Shown one piece after another: positions 49,731 through 62,400 of a DNA stretch of 64,000 nt. Each line of letters begins with the position of its first letter. The stretch's first letter is position 1. The translations under genes were made by a program, and so were the position numbers. Under the pieces are notes generated by a model. It worked only from the letters and a program-made list of their open reading frames with translations, had not been told where the DNA came from and made no database searches. Origin of the DNA: Lineus longissimus (Eukaryota > Nemertea > Pilidiophora > Heteronemertea > Lineidae); contig NC_088314.1 in NCBI RefSeq assembly GCF_910592395.1, forward strand, positions 18,808,070 to 18,872,069. The letters are read 5' to 3'.

Positions 49731-52700
49731 ACCCCTTTATTTGCGAACGTAATATTTTCACGATAGACAAACAATCGCAAGCTTCAAGGAAGCAAATATG
49801 TTCAATGTAATGGTTTTATCATTGGAAAAGAATCCATTTATTTTCAACTAACTATGTGAACAAAAGTCTATCTCAAATTTTCCACGCAAACTGCATAGAG
49901 TCGAGCCCACATGATGAAAACATTTCGCCTTTTAATAAGAACAGAGTGAGACCTAAATCAAATTTAAGGCCGACAAAAACAGATGCCAAAGATCAAACGA
50001 GGACATTTGCAAACTTCGTCACAAAAACGTTATTTTCACTTTACTGAGCTTTAGTAAGAAATTCAAATCAGAAAGTAGCGTATTTCTTGAGGATCGTAAG
50101 ATCATTCGGGTGAGTGATCCAATTTTTCAAAATCAAGACGACGCTATTTTGGTTAAACAGGATTGAGCTTTTTAAAGCCAGTTTTGTTTCGGAGAAAATT
50201 GCTGTGTTCAGTGACTCAAATTACAGCCTTTAACTGTTCAAAGAGAGCTATAAAATTACCGCTTTCGTTTATGCCCCAGCGAGAGCGCTGACAGTCCCGA
50301 AAAATCACATTTTCAGGTACGATAAACTTCCGTTGTGCTGCATGACTTCAAGGGTGATATCAGAACATTGTTAGCTTGATTGCGAGCCCTGTCGCCGGCC
50401 ACGCCTTGCAAAAAAGCCTAGCAAACTCAATAGGTCCTATCAATTCATAGAAACGTTTCCCGCCCATCGACCCTTAATGGTCATTCCCGCACCAGCCGCC
50501 CATAAATCACCCACCATTAGCATCACAGCTTCATCATAATCTGATTTCGTCAACAAAATGAAACTGTCTAAATGATGTATTACACTCGGACACAAGCGCC
50601 GGCAGAGAAATCGATACGCGCCCATAACATTTGATCTGCTTTAGTGCCTGGCTAATGATAGACATGTAGTGTGGATGGACTCGTGGTTTAGGCCGAGTAA
50701 TTCATTTCAAACCTATTGATACCGGCCATTGATCTATAGGGTATTGCTGTCCAATGCGATGCGTAGACAGGTTTATACGGCGTCAGTGGTTGGTATCATC
50801 AAGTGTATTTAACGATGGTACCGGCGAAACTCGGTTGCGTTGTCTATTGGCTTGGTGACCTGTGACAACGAAAATGTTAATTTCCAATTATTTCCGAAGT
50901 CATCCAGACTCCATTTGGTTTGCATCACTAATATCAAGTATATATTTAATCCATACTTGCTAATATTCCAGTAATATGGGACTTCTTGTTGCAAAGTCAA
51001 AAACTTCAGGGGTCAATATGTTTCAAAGTATGCTTTCCTTCCAGTGAAGAAATATCGGGTGCTACAATGGGCGATATGAATAAAGACTGGCAAATGCTTT
51101 TATCTAAGATTCTATGTACATTTACACAAGGCCTTTCTGTAGAAAATTGAAGTCAAAGCATTTGCTAGTCTTTATTCATATCACCCATGGTCACTTGCAC
51201 CATTCCGAATAAAGATCATGGAATGGTCATCGAATTGAGACAGAAGGGGTTAAACAGTAACAGCAGGATCGATAGGCTTGGATGGACAAAGCCGCAGCTA
51301 ATACATCACCAGGGAAATTAAGCATTCGCCCCATCTTAAATCCCATGGATCTAAGCTCATTGATCAGAGCTCTCCATTTATCGGCAACATAGTAATAACT
51401 TACAAGCGTGGTAGTCCAGAATAGAGCAGACGACATTCTCCAGCCACAATTTCTTGAAAAACAAAGTTTGGACGGGAAAAGCCAAAGATATTGGTAACAA
51501 AGATGTTGTGAAAGGATAATTTCATGCAATTTTCAGATGTCACAACCGCCTTTCAGAATTGGCTCAAGGAATGGAACACCCTGAATGAGATGAATGAGAC
51601 CCCAAAGAAAAATCCAGACTGCACCACATTTTTTTGAGACGTCCATTACTCAGAAATGCAAACGATTTGTGATTTTTCTGCTCCCAGGGTTGTCAAATTT
51701 TTAAAAGATAGTTGCGCTAAAAAAGTGCAGTACCGATTTTTGTGTGATTGTTCTGCTTCCAGGCTTTGAACATTTTTATAAGAATAGTAACGCTAAAAAA
51801 TGTAATTGCCCAACATTCTACAGATTTTTCTCCATTGCCATCCCAGGGTCTCCTCTAATTTGCTAAGACCATGTTATCCCCCTCTCATTGGAAGTGACTT
51901 TTGCTGAGTTTTTTCCAAAGGGCACTTCGGAAAATAGTTGGGCACTTGATGGCTGCTCTGATTGGGAGAATTAAGCTGTAGTCATGGATTATCTGCATAA
52001 TTTCTGTGAATTATCAACATGTTGACGCTGTCTCTCTCAATGGAAGTGACTCGGCAGTTTTTTCCAGGAGGCACTTCGGGAAAAAATAGCTTGAGGCGTG
52101 ATGGATGCTCTGATGGAGAAATTACTGTCCCAATCCCAACTGTCATCCATGAATTTGCATGTAGTCACAGGGTACACATTAGCACTCATGGCCTAGTGGT
52201 AAACAACTCTGGGCGTCTGGCTGCCACGCAATAGATCCCAGGGAGAACCCAAGGATTGCATTTCTGGATTATCTAAAATTCCTGGAGACTTCAAACCGAG
52301 GTGCCTTGTAACTGGTGTCTACGCCAGGACAACCAAAAGACCCCATCAAGTAGGAAGCATGAGTAGCTTCTACCTCTGGGCAAAGACGGAGTCACTGGGT
52401 CAATAAACCAAATTGGCGCCTATCCGTAGTGGCAGGCAAAAACGCTCATCCCGCCTTGGAGGAGGAATACTCCCTAGAGAATAACACCAACAAGTGCTGA
52501 GCGAATGCTGAAGACGAAGAACATGGAATAATGACGGTGCTATCCAGAAGGCAACTGGGCAGCTTCGGATTGATAATACTTATAAATCACCCTTTTGGTC
52601 ATTGTGGGACTAATCTCGACAGTTACGACTTCATTGACTTGATCCGTTCATGATGTGAATACAAATTCTCAATCAGGTCAGCTGGGTCATTTCGTTTGGC

Positions 52701-53574
52701 CAGAAATGAGTCACACATGATGAGGCTCAGTGTTCTCGGCGAGGGGCAGTTTATACTCAAAGTACTGTAAACTGGGTTTGACCACGAAGCCAAAATAACT
52801 CACAAATTTGCCAATTTTCGTATCGTATTAGCCCAAAATCTGCATTTGCTGCTGACATTTAATGGCTAATGCATCAGAGTTGAAATTTCAGCAAGTCAAA
52901 TTTTCACATTGCCTCCCAAATAGCAAAGTGGTCGCAAATATTACCCATAACATTTTTCCGGGTTAGTAGAATGTTAGGGATGACTGATGTCAATATAATA
53001 GGGATATTCCTCCAGCCAGCTCCAGCAGACTATATCTCACGATAGACAAGACTGTGGTCCAGACGTATAAGCTTGCACAAGATTGGAAAAAAACTCAACC
53101 TATCGTAATTTTTTTAAGCCGGAACAAGAACAAAGTACATGTATCGGGAACAGAGGGAAAATCTCTGATGGCCGTACCTGGCAGCGGCTTTGTACTCTAA
53201 AAAGAGTAAGGTTTCGTCTCATACATGTAACGAGATATTTCAATAGAAAACAGAGGGAGATTTCTCAGTGTCATACTTATGAGAGACAATGAAGAAAAGG
53301 TTAGCCGATATCTCCAGAAACAATGGAGAAAAGGTTAGCCGATATTTTACCTTAAAATAATGGCATTTCCTTATTGGTATAGAACACCCCCGGAGTCGAG
53401 ACTGTTTGCTGTAACAATATCACAGCTTCACAGTTGTTTGTCAATGTGTGGAGAGTCGAATTGGGCTAAAAAGATGCCCAATATCTTTTTAAGCCGTTTG
53501 TACATATTTTCAGCTTTTAGCTGTTTAAAACCTATTCATACTTTTAGAATTAGCTTTTTCAAAGCCGTTTACAC

Positions 53575-53702
53575 TTTAAGCTTAAAGCCGTTCATATGTT
53601 TGGGGTCTTGGCAGGATTGAGCTAAGTCTTTGGCATAAAATGCAATCTTCACAGAGTCCTTTGTCATTCCGCGGACAGCATTTCTCATCCAGTAGTTCAA
53701 AG
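53575..53702 (-). CDS. Weak candidate for an upstream alpha2delta exon
   Basis: 128 nt between TTTTTTTCCAG and GTGTAA, 2 bases in, phase 0 out, as needed before exon 1. The fitting frame reads LNYWMRNAVRGMTKDSVKIA then FYAKDLAQSCQDPKHMNGFK. It shows a loose match to the [20 protein letters not shown] helix of alpha2delta-1. A competing frame is also open and Cys-rich (DEKCCPRNDKGLCEDCILCQ). Neither is convincing. Confidence 0.15.
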
Positions 53703-54724
53703 CTGGAAAAAAATATAATCCAGTGTTTACGGTGAGCATTTTTTACTCAGACATTTTATTAGAAGCTAAAAGCTACTGGCACCAAGCTTTTTTTTAAAAA
53801 TTCAAATTTAAAAAAAGTAAAACGTAATATTCTTAAAAATACGCCGCCAGCCAATTAATATTCCATGCTCGGAAAGCCGCAACATGGAAATCCATCCGCG
53901 AAAAAAGGCAAAACTTGAATCGAGTACCATAAGAAAGATTTAAGTGACACTCTTGGTGCAATTTGAAGAGTAATAACATCGCGTGCGACATGTTACAAGT
54001 GAACGCACGAACGTTATACGTCTTGAATGTCATCTTCAGCCGAAGGGAATGGTTGATGGAGTGGCCCTTTTTATCTGCTTCTCGAAAAAAAGATCACCGA
54101 TATTTTATTGCTCTTTTTTTAAGGAATTCAACCTCAAAGTAGGATCCTATTGTGTGGTAGCCAGCAGTGTTATCCACCAGGCTATCAAGCTCCTCGAGTG
54201 TGCATATCCAACTGATGATAAATCTCACAACCAACGTGAACTGATCTCCATAAACCGATGATTAATTTTACACCTTCTAGCTCCGAGCAAGCTCAGCACA
54301 AATTTCATAATACTGATACCACCTTCATTCACCCTGGAGCCAAGCACCTCATCTCTGGTCTGACAAACACACCGCGCAAATAACCAGCCACGGTATTAAC
54401 CACTTAAATAAATCATTTCTTCCGCGTACCAGTCATCGGACACTGCATTGCCGTCGGCGAAAAATCATAATGGTGTAATAAGGAAAAGACGTGATAGTCC
54501 GCTAACTGTTTACCATACACCTTCGTATTATTGAGTTTGAAGACAGAAGGATTTTGGAGGGATGAATTTCTCAGAAGAAATGTGTCACCTGGGCGACTTG
54601 AATTTCCCACATTAAATGGTGATCCATCTCTAATCTTCTGGTTAACTACTGTTCAATCAGATGGGTCTTTGTTTGCCCTAGCATAAACTGCTGCACGAGG
54701 AACCTCAGTTTCTCATCTTATTCA

Positions 54725-54848
54725 AAGGAAGAAAGGTAGGATTAGTTCCTTGCTCAAGGACACTGAGACGTAACAGCAGTCACCCTTCCAAGAGTTGAAC
54801 CCACGACCTCCTGATTACCAGCCCGTCACTGTGATCACTTTGCCTTCC
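54725..54848 (-). mobile_element. tRNA-derived SINE
   Basis: In minus sense: AAAGTGATCACAGTGACGGG, then GGTCGTGGGTTCAACTCTTG (box B), then CTCAGTGTCCTTGAGCAAGG. The last motif is typical of the body of several fish and invertebrate SINEs. Confidence 0.75.
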
Positions 54849-55261
54849 TGTTAAGATGTATGAATCACCAGACTAAAGTCTGTAAACCAAATTTTGGTCA
54901 CGCGTAAAGATCTCGGACGGGCTAGCTTCCCCCTTTATTATGGCGTAAACAACGCCCAGCAATATCATGACTGGGCCACCTTGTAACAAAAGCAATCAAC
55001 TCTCACCACCATTAGCCGATAGCGACGTCCCGAAGCGCCACTTCGTCAAAATATTCTGACATGCGGTTCGCGGATCGGAATAGTTTTATAAAGTCACCAA
55101 GGAGTTAGGCTGAGTACGTTCTCGGAGTACGAATATAATATATCAGGTTCATGGTATACGATTAATTCTGAACTTACAGAACTGCTCATCAGAGGATCGC
55201 TCCGTAACCTCAGTCATCCCACACCAATTTAAACTTTTGCCACACATCTGAAAATCATACA

Positions 55262-55412
55262 TTGGTTTAGCATAAACACAACAGCAAATTATAAACACAT
55301 CTGTCAATTATGAACACATCTGCCATGAACACATCTGCAAATGTTGAACACATCTGTCAATTATGATCACATCCGCAAATTATGAACACGAGTTCAAATT
55401 ATGAACACATAT
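55262..55412. repeat. Minisatellite, about 20-bp unit
   Basis: AATTATGAACACATCTGCCA-like units repeat about seven times (ACACATCTGTCAATTATGA, ACACATCTGCAAATGTTGA and so on). Confidence 0.9.
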
Positions 55413-55984
55413 ATACGTGGGACTCATTTTTTCGAGAGTCTAGTATCGGAATTTAGGAGTTTGATTGTTAATATCAGTGTTTTTGGCTAAGGGGCAGGAA
55501 AAGGTTAGCTGTTGATGCTCCAATCCTATATATTGGAATCCGATCCCGCTAAAATGTTTACGGAGGATAGGTACCGTTAATTCTAAATTTCATATCCTCG
55601 ATCACAATAAGCAACGCCACTTGAAAATCTGCCATTTCAAAAAGCGATAAAAAATGGAAAAAAGTACCAATTTGTGTTAATCGAATAAAAACATGGCACT
55701 ATTTTTTTAATAGCGTGAACTCCACCCCCTAAAGCACCTTTCTGACATAGCCAAAGGCCTCAACAGAGAGGTAGAAAAATTGTCTGCCATCCGGGATCAG
55801 TTTTATCTTGTAACGCTAATACGCAGTGAAGGCTCTGGCAGATGTCAACATACGAAGCGGTAGGGATAATTATATCCTTCGGCAAAGTCTTTCCGCCATT
55901 AACTAAGCACCTTTAAACGGCAGCTCGAGAACGAAATATGTCATCGCCAATTATATGACTTGTATGGCGTGTATATGTAAAACG

Positions 55985-56208
55985 TCGCACAAACTAGCGA
56001 TTTAAATCGCTGCTACTTGCGATTATTATCGCTGCTATGTGCGACAAAAATATCGCTTGTCTGCGGGTAAAACCGTAATTGATGGGCTGATCGAAGTTTG
56101 CTGTGATCAACCATTTTTGTCGCAGGTATCGGCAAACGAGCAATTATCATCGCTGGTGATTTAAATTGCAAGTAGCAGTGATTTAAATCACTCGTTTGCA
56201 GACCGCAC
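55985..56208. mobile_element. Palindromic MITE-like element (family P), best-preserved copy
   Basis: Left arm CACAAACTAGCGATTTAAAT and right arm ATTTAAATCACTCGTTTGCA are inverse complements. A second inner pair is TGCTACTTGCGATTATTATC against GCAAGTAGCAGTGATTTAAA. The whole element can form one long imperfect hairpin. Confidence 0.75.
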
Positions 56209-56799
56209 TTAAGGGTTTTATCAAATGGGATTCCTGATTTCTGCATGGAATATGATGCTAGATATCATGGATATCGAGAAAAAGTTCATTAAGAGTCAGC
56301 TGATGGTAATATGGTGAGAGAAACTGTGGATGTATGAGCAGAAACTAAACATCCCCAGCGTCCTTCAGATGTCCTGGCACAAGTTCATTTTGGTTTCAGT
56401 GGGAAATGAAAGAATGCAAGTAAACACCACATATAAAGAGTAAATACCAACATAATGTCACCTTTATATTTGAACCTTTGTGGGATTTATTTATATACAT
56501 ATAAGATGACTCTATGAGAAAAACATGTCAACATTACAAAGAAATGGTTGGGGTGAAAGGAGATGAGGAACATCCAGAGAGAGATGTTAGACAAAGTGAT
56601 GCGGGATGCAGCAACTGCATGTGTCAGTGGAAACCTTGAAGAAGCCAAAGAGGCATATCTTGCTTGCGCTTATGATGTCGTTAACAAAGTTACGTCGATG
56701 ATTCCAAGGCCGCCAGTGGCTTTCGATGGATTATAAAGGGACGTCAGAATCACGCGAAGTCTTAATGGACATATACATGACTCTTCACATTCTTCTACA

Positions 56800-58145
56800 C
56801 GATGCCTGACCTGACCTTTTACTCATGGCCCAAGGTCACTGTAGTAGTGTCGTTGTCTTGTTCATTGCCAACTGCCTGTCACTTCCAACAGAATCCAACA
56901 TCATGACTGACCTGATCTTGTACTCATGGTCAAGGTCACTAGCAGCTTCTTATGTCTGGCAGAGCATTACTGAGTTTAATTAGAATCACAGAGGAGTCTT
57001 AGGGAGCTAATCTCAAAATGGAAGTGAACCCAATTTCAAGACACCTGCTCCTGACTTGACCACATTTTACAGAATAGTTTCCTCGCTTTGTCCTGTCCAT
57101 TGCTAACTGCTGCCCGTCGCTTCCCCCAGTCCCCTACACAATGGGTAACCTGATCTTGTACTCGTGGTTCAACTTCAGGAGTATTATCTGTCTTCTGTTC
57201 TTGCACGCTGCTGTCTGTCATTTCAAACAGTACCCTACACCATGAGTGACTTGATCTTTTTACTAGTAATCCAAGGTCATTGGCAGCATGTCGTATCTGG
57301 CAGAGCACCACTTTCATTACAATCATAGAGAAGTCTCGGGGAGCTAATCCTGGTCACCTAGTAGCTTTCTATGCATTATCTAGCAGAGCATCAGTTTAAT
57401 AAGAATCGAGGTGAAACATATACAAGAAAACCCCTAAAAAGACGTCTACCCGCTTTTTAACACAACATCAGACTCAACATGTGCTCAGTTTGTGCTTTGA
57501 TTCAAATCTACCGCTGCAAACCTAATATCCTGGTGATCTCTGTAAGGAGATCGAGGTCGAATGACCTACATACCCTCATTCCAAGGTCTCTCGTCTCAAT
57601 AGCATCCCGCGAAGATGACGTTACTGCAGCTGCTGCCCTCTATTTCCCCATCGCTGAATTACAGGCAATGTCGGACAAACATGCGGTTTCGTAATGGATT
57701 CAGGCTTCCTAACTAGGGCAGTTAGATTATATCTGGCACATGTCCGAGTGTTGGAAATACTACATAATTGTTCTGAATATTTCTTTCTCTGACTCTATGG
57801 TATCATTCATGCTAAAAACAATGCAGGGTCAAAGATAATTGACTTTGAAATAAGCTCAAATGCGTGAAATAAGTGTCGATGTCCGACTGTCACGTGACTA
57901 AAACGTCATCAATATCTTATGCAAATGACCTTGTGAGCTATAAATAGTAACTTCGCGGAACGCTATTTGAGTCAATCCCAATGGCCCCATACAACGAATG
58001 TCCTATGTACTTTGTTTCCAAGGTCGCTAGCAGCTTGCCATGTGATATCCAGCAGTGCATCAGTCAGCTCAAGAACAAAGGTTGAAGGAGTCTTGAAAGC
58101 TAATCTCTAAATGGATGTCTACCGACTTCGATTTCTACAACAGTC
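56800..58145 (+). repeat. Diverged tandem repeats of about 200 bp, interrupted by a 370-bp element
   Basis: Each unit has TGACCTGATCTTGTACTCATGG-like, CCAAGGTCACT(A/G)GCAGC, CTGGCAGAGCA, GAGTCTT.GGGAGCTAATC and, in some, GACGTCTACCCG blocks. Copies start near 56810, 56905, 57130, 57245 and 57968. The last is split by the inserted element at 57598-57967. Non-coding as far as seen. Confidence 0.65.
57598..57967 (-). mobile_element. 370-bp element with terminal inverted repeats, copy 2 (inverted)
   Basis: Exactly the same length as the copy at 37801-38170 and roughly 95% identical by eye in reverse complement. Ends AATAGCATCCCGCGA and TTCGCGGAACGCTATT. It interrupts a unit of the 200-bp repeats, so it arrived after they formed. 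Confidence 0.9.
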
Positions 58146-58559
58146 TCAGACGAGATCCTTGTTGCCTTGACTCAAAGCTCTGACGATACTAAAGGCAGAT
58201 TTAGTTAGGTCTACATCGATAATAAAGTTGAAGTAGTATAGGGTTTATAGTCTCATATCAAAAGCGGCAGAGGCTGACATCCGTCCTAACACTTTAACCC
58301 CGGGTTTTCCTAAATCCATTTGGTAGAACTCTGCAAATGAGCTGCCCTTTTAACAGGTATCAGACGCGGGGGGAGGGGAGATTTCTCCTCCTGCTGCGGC
58401 CTAACTGCCCCCATATTATCCTCTTCTGAAATACCACACATCAAAGCATTCTCGCTACTTAATACTCCACCACATAGAGAACAATTTTTTCGATACTTGC
58501 AATAACATCTTTTTGCTAACGTCATTAGTGGCGGGGACCCCACGCATCTGATCATGCAT

Positions 58560-59500
58560 TAAATGAAGCATTCTATCATATCTTTATCGACATCAAAGAA
58601 AAGGGCAGACACGTCTTCCACTGGGCTATAACGAGCTTGCGATAGAACTTCCAATATCTCATCGGGGAATGGTAGGTCTAGTAAAAGGTGTAGAATGTAC
58701 TTGTAAAAATATCTTTGAAGATTATAGACCTTGGATGGTCGAATACGATATCTCTCAGCAGAAGGAAAGACGCTTTTTACAGTGGCACTAATTGAGAAAG
58801 CAAGTATGGTATATAACGTGATTTCAATACCTTTCATCAGTAGCAATAACAACTTTTTGTCAATGCCATTAGTGATGGGTTTGATCGTGCATTAAATGAA
58901 GCCTTCTACCACCTCTGCAAAGGGAAGTCGATAACCTAAGGCAAAACAAAACGTATGAAATTTTCTTTGAAAAATCTTGTTCTTTTATCAGCACTCGCTT
59001 GCACAAAAATGCCTCTAAAAGGCTTATTTTTTATCCAATTTTGAAAATTCAAAGACCCACAGAGAGATAAGACAGAGACGGTCTCATTTCAGCTATCACA
59101 TTTGGCAATTATGGAGAGTAAAAGGTAGGAATTTCGCATAAAATAGGAATTTTGACATCCCTGAATATCTTTATTGAGATGAAAGGAAAAGGAAAAGGGC
59201 AGACACATATTTCTGCAGGCAAATAAGCTGGACAAAGAACACCCACTGCCTCGTATGGAAAGGCTACTCGTACTAACAGGTCGTGTGGAAGCTGTACATG
59301 TCGATCAGCATTAAGTGAGGCCGTTTAGCATCTCCATCCACATGAAAGGAAAGGTGGATACAAATTTCCGTAGGCTATAACGAGCTGGACAAAAGACTCC
59401 TACAGTCTCATGAGTAAAAGGGTACTTGTACTAACAGATCATGTCGAAGGTAAAAGCGTGGATATATCTTTCAACTACAGACCATGGATCTCTTAATCAC
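58560..59500 (-). pseudogene. Three degenerate tandem copies of an unidentified coding-like unit
   Basis: In minus sense, copy 1 (about 58560-58760) reads YKYILHLLLDLPFPDEILEV then LSQARYSPVEDVSALFFDVD. Copies at about 59330-59500 and 59163-59320 repeat the pattern with stops (YPFTHETVGVFCPARY, VAFPYEAVGVLCPAYL). The shared frame pattern F(P/T)xExxxVLxxARY suggests a decayed protein-coding tandem repeat. Family not recognised. Confidence 0.4.
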
Positions 59501-59639
59501 TCATCGCTGTGATAAATATTGCATGTCTCTGTGAAACTCTGCCGCGTGCTTTACATCACAGACATGGCCGTGATCTGTGGAAGCCCTGTGTACTACAAGT
59601 ACTCATATCAGACCACATCGCACTTGACGAAACCATTTT

Positions 59640-59835
59640 ATTTCATCAAATCCAAAACCCCTTCGCAAATGAGTGATTCCCGTCGCTGTGACCTGCGACG
59701 TAGCTATGACAACACAAATCTGTGATTGTAACGAGGCAGTCGATTGGCTGAATTGCAAACACCTGAGACGAAATCATGACTACGTCGTAGCACAGATATC
59801 GCTCGCAAACTAACCAAAATCGCAAATCTTCCATC
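59640..59835. mobile_element. Palindromic MITE-like element (family P), copy
   Basis: TTCGCAAATGAGTGATTCCC and GTCGCTGTGACCTGCGACGT on the left; ACTACGTCGTAGCACAGATA and TCGCTCGCAAAC on the right in inverted order. Close to the reverse complement of copy 1. Confidence 0.65.
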
Positions 59836-60749
59836 GTAAGATGCGTCTGCCCATTCACTTTACCATCACTTTATTTACTAACCTGGCATCCCGCAACATG
59901 CCATGAATGCCAAAGAGCGTCTCGACTGCTTAATGATACACTCACGTCTTTGTTATTCCGTTGACATGCTAGGGATTCCTGTACATTTTCGTCGTGAATG
60001 GCCGCTAGTGTAATTGTTATTGATGTGGATAACCAGACAGGAGCAAATGCTGACATAGCGCGAAATTGTCAGGGTTCTTTTGCTCGGTGCTGCTGAAGCA
60101 AAAAAAGAACCCAATATTCAAGTAAGGGAAACGGAATAGGGGCTGACATCCTTTCAGAATCCACTTTTTTGACAAATATAACTTTTCAAAGCACAAAGGG
60201 CCTGGTATATGGTTAACCAATAACCATATTATGTTATTTGCCATTTATGGTGTTGCCGATAGTGATAGGCCTACTCTCACCAAATAAGTAAAGAAGTGGG
60301 CTTCCACAATTATTCTTTTTTTATTTTCAATAAACTGCTGATGCCATCATTCCAGCGACAATTGATGCTGCTTTCAGTCATGGGAGTTTCTGTTGAAACT
60401 ATTATCATCACAAAACGAAACCTTACACACTTGTGGAGTCTGACAATTTCCTAAGAAAAGTCTCTCCGTCTTTGATAGCTAAACAACCACTGTGAGTTAA
60501 GATTGCCATGCTTTTGCTTGAAAAGGGCCATTATCGCCAAGGAAATACCAACCGCTGACAAAAATCAATCGCATCTAGCCGAGACAATTATGAACGATCA
60601 CAATAATCTCGTGCAGCTGTGATTGTTCAATTGGAGCGGAAAGACTGAGTAAATCAAAGAGAGTGATGTATTTATGAGCAGACGTATTGCGTAAAATGCT
60701 AGATATGTGTAGTAGATTCGAACAAAACCCATTATAAACTTTGTATTGG

Positions 60750-60905
60750 ACAGGCAACTTCGTCTTGGACCCGATAGAACTGATTCGGTGCCACTGGTCA
60801 GGCAACTTCGTCTGGGACCAGATAGAACTGATTGGGGATATTTGCCAGCAACTTTGCCTGGGACCAGATACTACTGACTGGAGCTGTTGGCCAGGCAACT
60901 TCAAC
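60750..60905. repeat. Minisatellite, about 47-48-bp unit, 3.3 copies
   Basis: CAGGCAACTTCGTCTGGGAC then CAGATAGAACTGATTGG recurs at about 60750, 60798, 60845 and 60893. The open plus-strand frame across it is attributed to the repeat. Confidence 0.85.
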
Positions 60906-61239
60906 AAAGACCGGGGAGGCAATCAAAGCAGGACACAAAAAATGTGGAGGCAAGGGAGTCTAGTACTGAGACCAACAGCCTACAGACACAGCGGGTGCAA
61001 CAGGCACGTGCCCCCTTATGTAATCAAAAAAGCCCTTGAAGTGACCAGGAATTTTGGAAAAATGACCGTAAAACACTTGGGTACCACTCTTTCTCTGAGT
61101 CATTTACTCTCTCTTGGTATCCTGTATCTGCCTCTGTTCTAACGATCTGAAACAGAGAACATGAAGAGGTTACTCCGGCCATAAACGTCTGCCACTGAAC
61201 CTTGATTGTCACTCGCTTCACTCTATGATAGCTGCTCTC

Positions 61240-62400
61240 TTATGGCATCACCAGCTATTGCCTCCCTCGACCGCAAATTCTCTACAACAGTTTCTTTCAT
61301 TGGATAACTCTCCCACACTCTTGGTATCAATATGTCATGGTTCTGACAGGAACAATCAACGTGATCCAGTTGCCGTACCTGACAGATATACTGCCCACGC
61401 AACAATATAGGAGCCGATAAAAACATGGATACCTACTCTGGGGAATGCATCGCTTGCCTTATCTATATTTGACAACTGCCAAGATCGGGATTCGATGTAG
61501 TTCTAGATGGAAAGGAGGCATAACAGATCACCAAGCATACTGCTCATGTTCTTTTCATTTCCCGTCTTTTTGTATTTTGCTCCATTGGCTGTCTTGTCCC
61601 AAACTCAATCTTGTGCAGCTCAGCTTTCATCATCATTGGGCAGCCAATGTTTTATTTACCCTGTGGAGTCCACTTCATGCCTAGCTTCATTTGGAAGAAT
61701 GTCAGAGTCAGCTGAAGCTTCGATGTCTGATTTCACTGGCAATATCATCTGTCATTGTCCCATCTCAGAGGTCCTTGTTTAAGATTTTACTCGGCCAGAA
61801 GATTCTGAAGATAAGGCAAAGTTCTCCTCTACTAATGGCTGTGTTTCTCCTCCGAGTGTCCTTCACACACAACTCAATACTGTTTATACTAAGGCTGGAT
61901 TCCCAGCCATGTAAAAGACTTGCTCCTCTCAACCACAGACTGGAATGAACATGGCAGAGTCGAGTTCGGAAGGTGCCACTGCAACACATCGGATCAGACT
62001 CCAGAACTGCCCACTCTGAGACACCGAGAGATTGGCCACATGGCCACACGGTGCATCCATGGAGACCAAGCTCTGGGGATCAAGTGAGGAACAAGAAACG
62101 ACAGCCAGGCTTATTAGAGACATAGGCCTGATTGTGTAGAATTAGCCATAAAAGGAAAATCGAACGCTACGAAGAAGAACCACAGACTATTGCACCAACG
62201 CACAACTGTTTCACTGAACAACTCTCCCACGCCTCTGGTATAGACAAGACGTGGTTCTGGAGCAAAACCACTGGACGATCTCGCCCACACAATCATAGAG
62301 CAAGCATTCGAAAACATGGACATCTACACCAGGGAAGGAATCATTTCCTCATATATTTTGCCACTATTTCCAAGTACAATATACAATACCCTTTTTAGGA
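61240..62400 (+). repeat. Two related segments of a degenerate, possibly retroelement-derived sequence
   Basis: CAACAGTTTCTTTCATTGGA followed by TAACTCTCCCACACTCTTGG (about 61285-61330) resembles CAACTGTTTCACTGAACAAC TCTCCCACGCCTCTGG (about 62200-62240); both then contain ATGGTTCTG/GTGGTTCTG. The second reads HNCFTEQLSHASGIDKTWFW, reminiscent of the linker before LINE reverse transcriptases. No RT motif is present, so identity is a guess. Confidence 0.3.

Noticed and set aside
51227-51529. 100-codon minus-strand frame as the missing N-terminal exon
   Set aside because: The hydrophobic start is not a convincing signal peptide, and the helix part does not match the alpha2delta N-terminus.
52185-52250. 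tRNA-like segment (GGCCTAGTGGTAAACAAC)
   Set aside because: The box A-like part is good but no credible box B at tRNA spacing.
60741-61142. 133-codon plus-strand open frame
   Set aside because: The first half is the 48-bp minisatellite; the rest shows no recognised domain.
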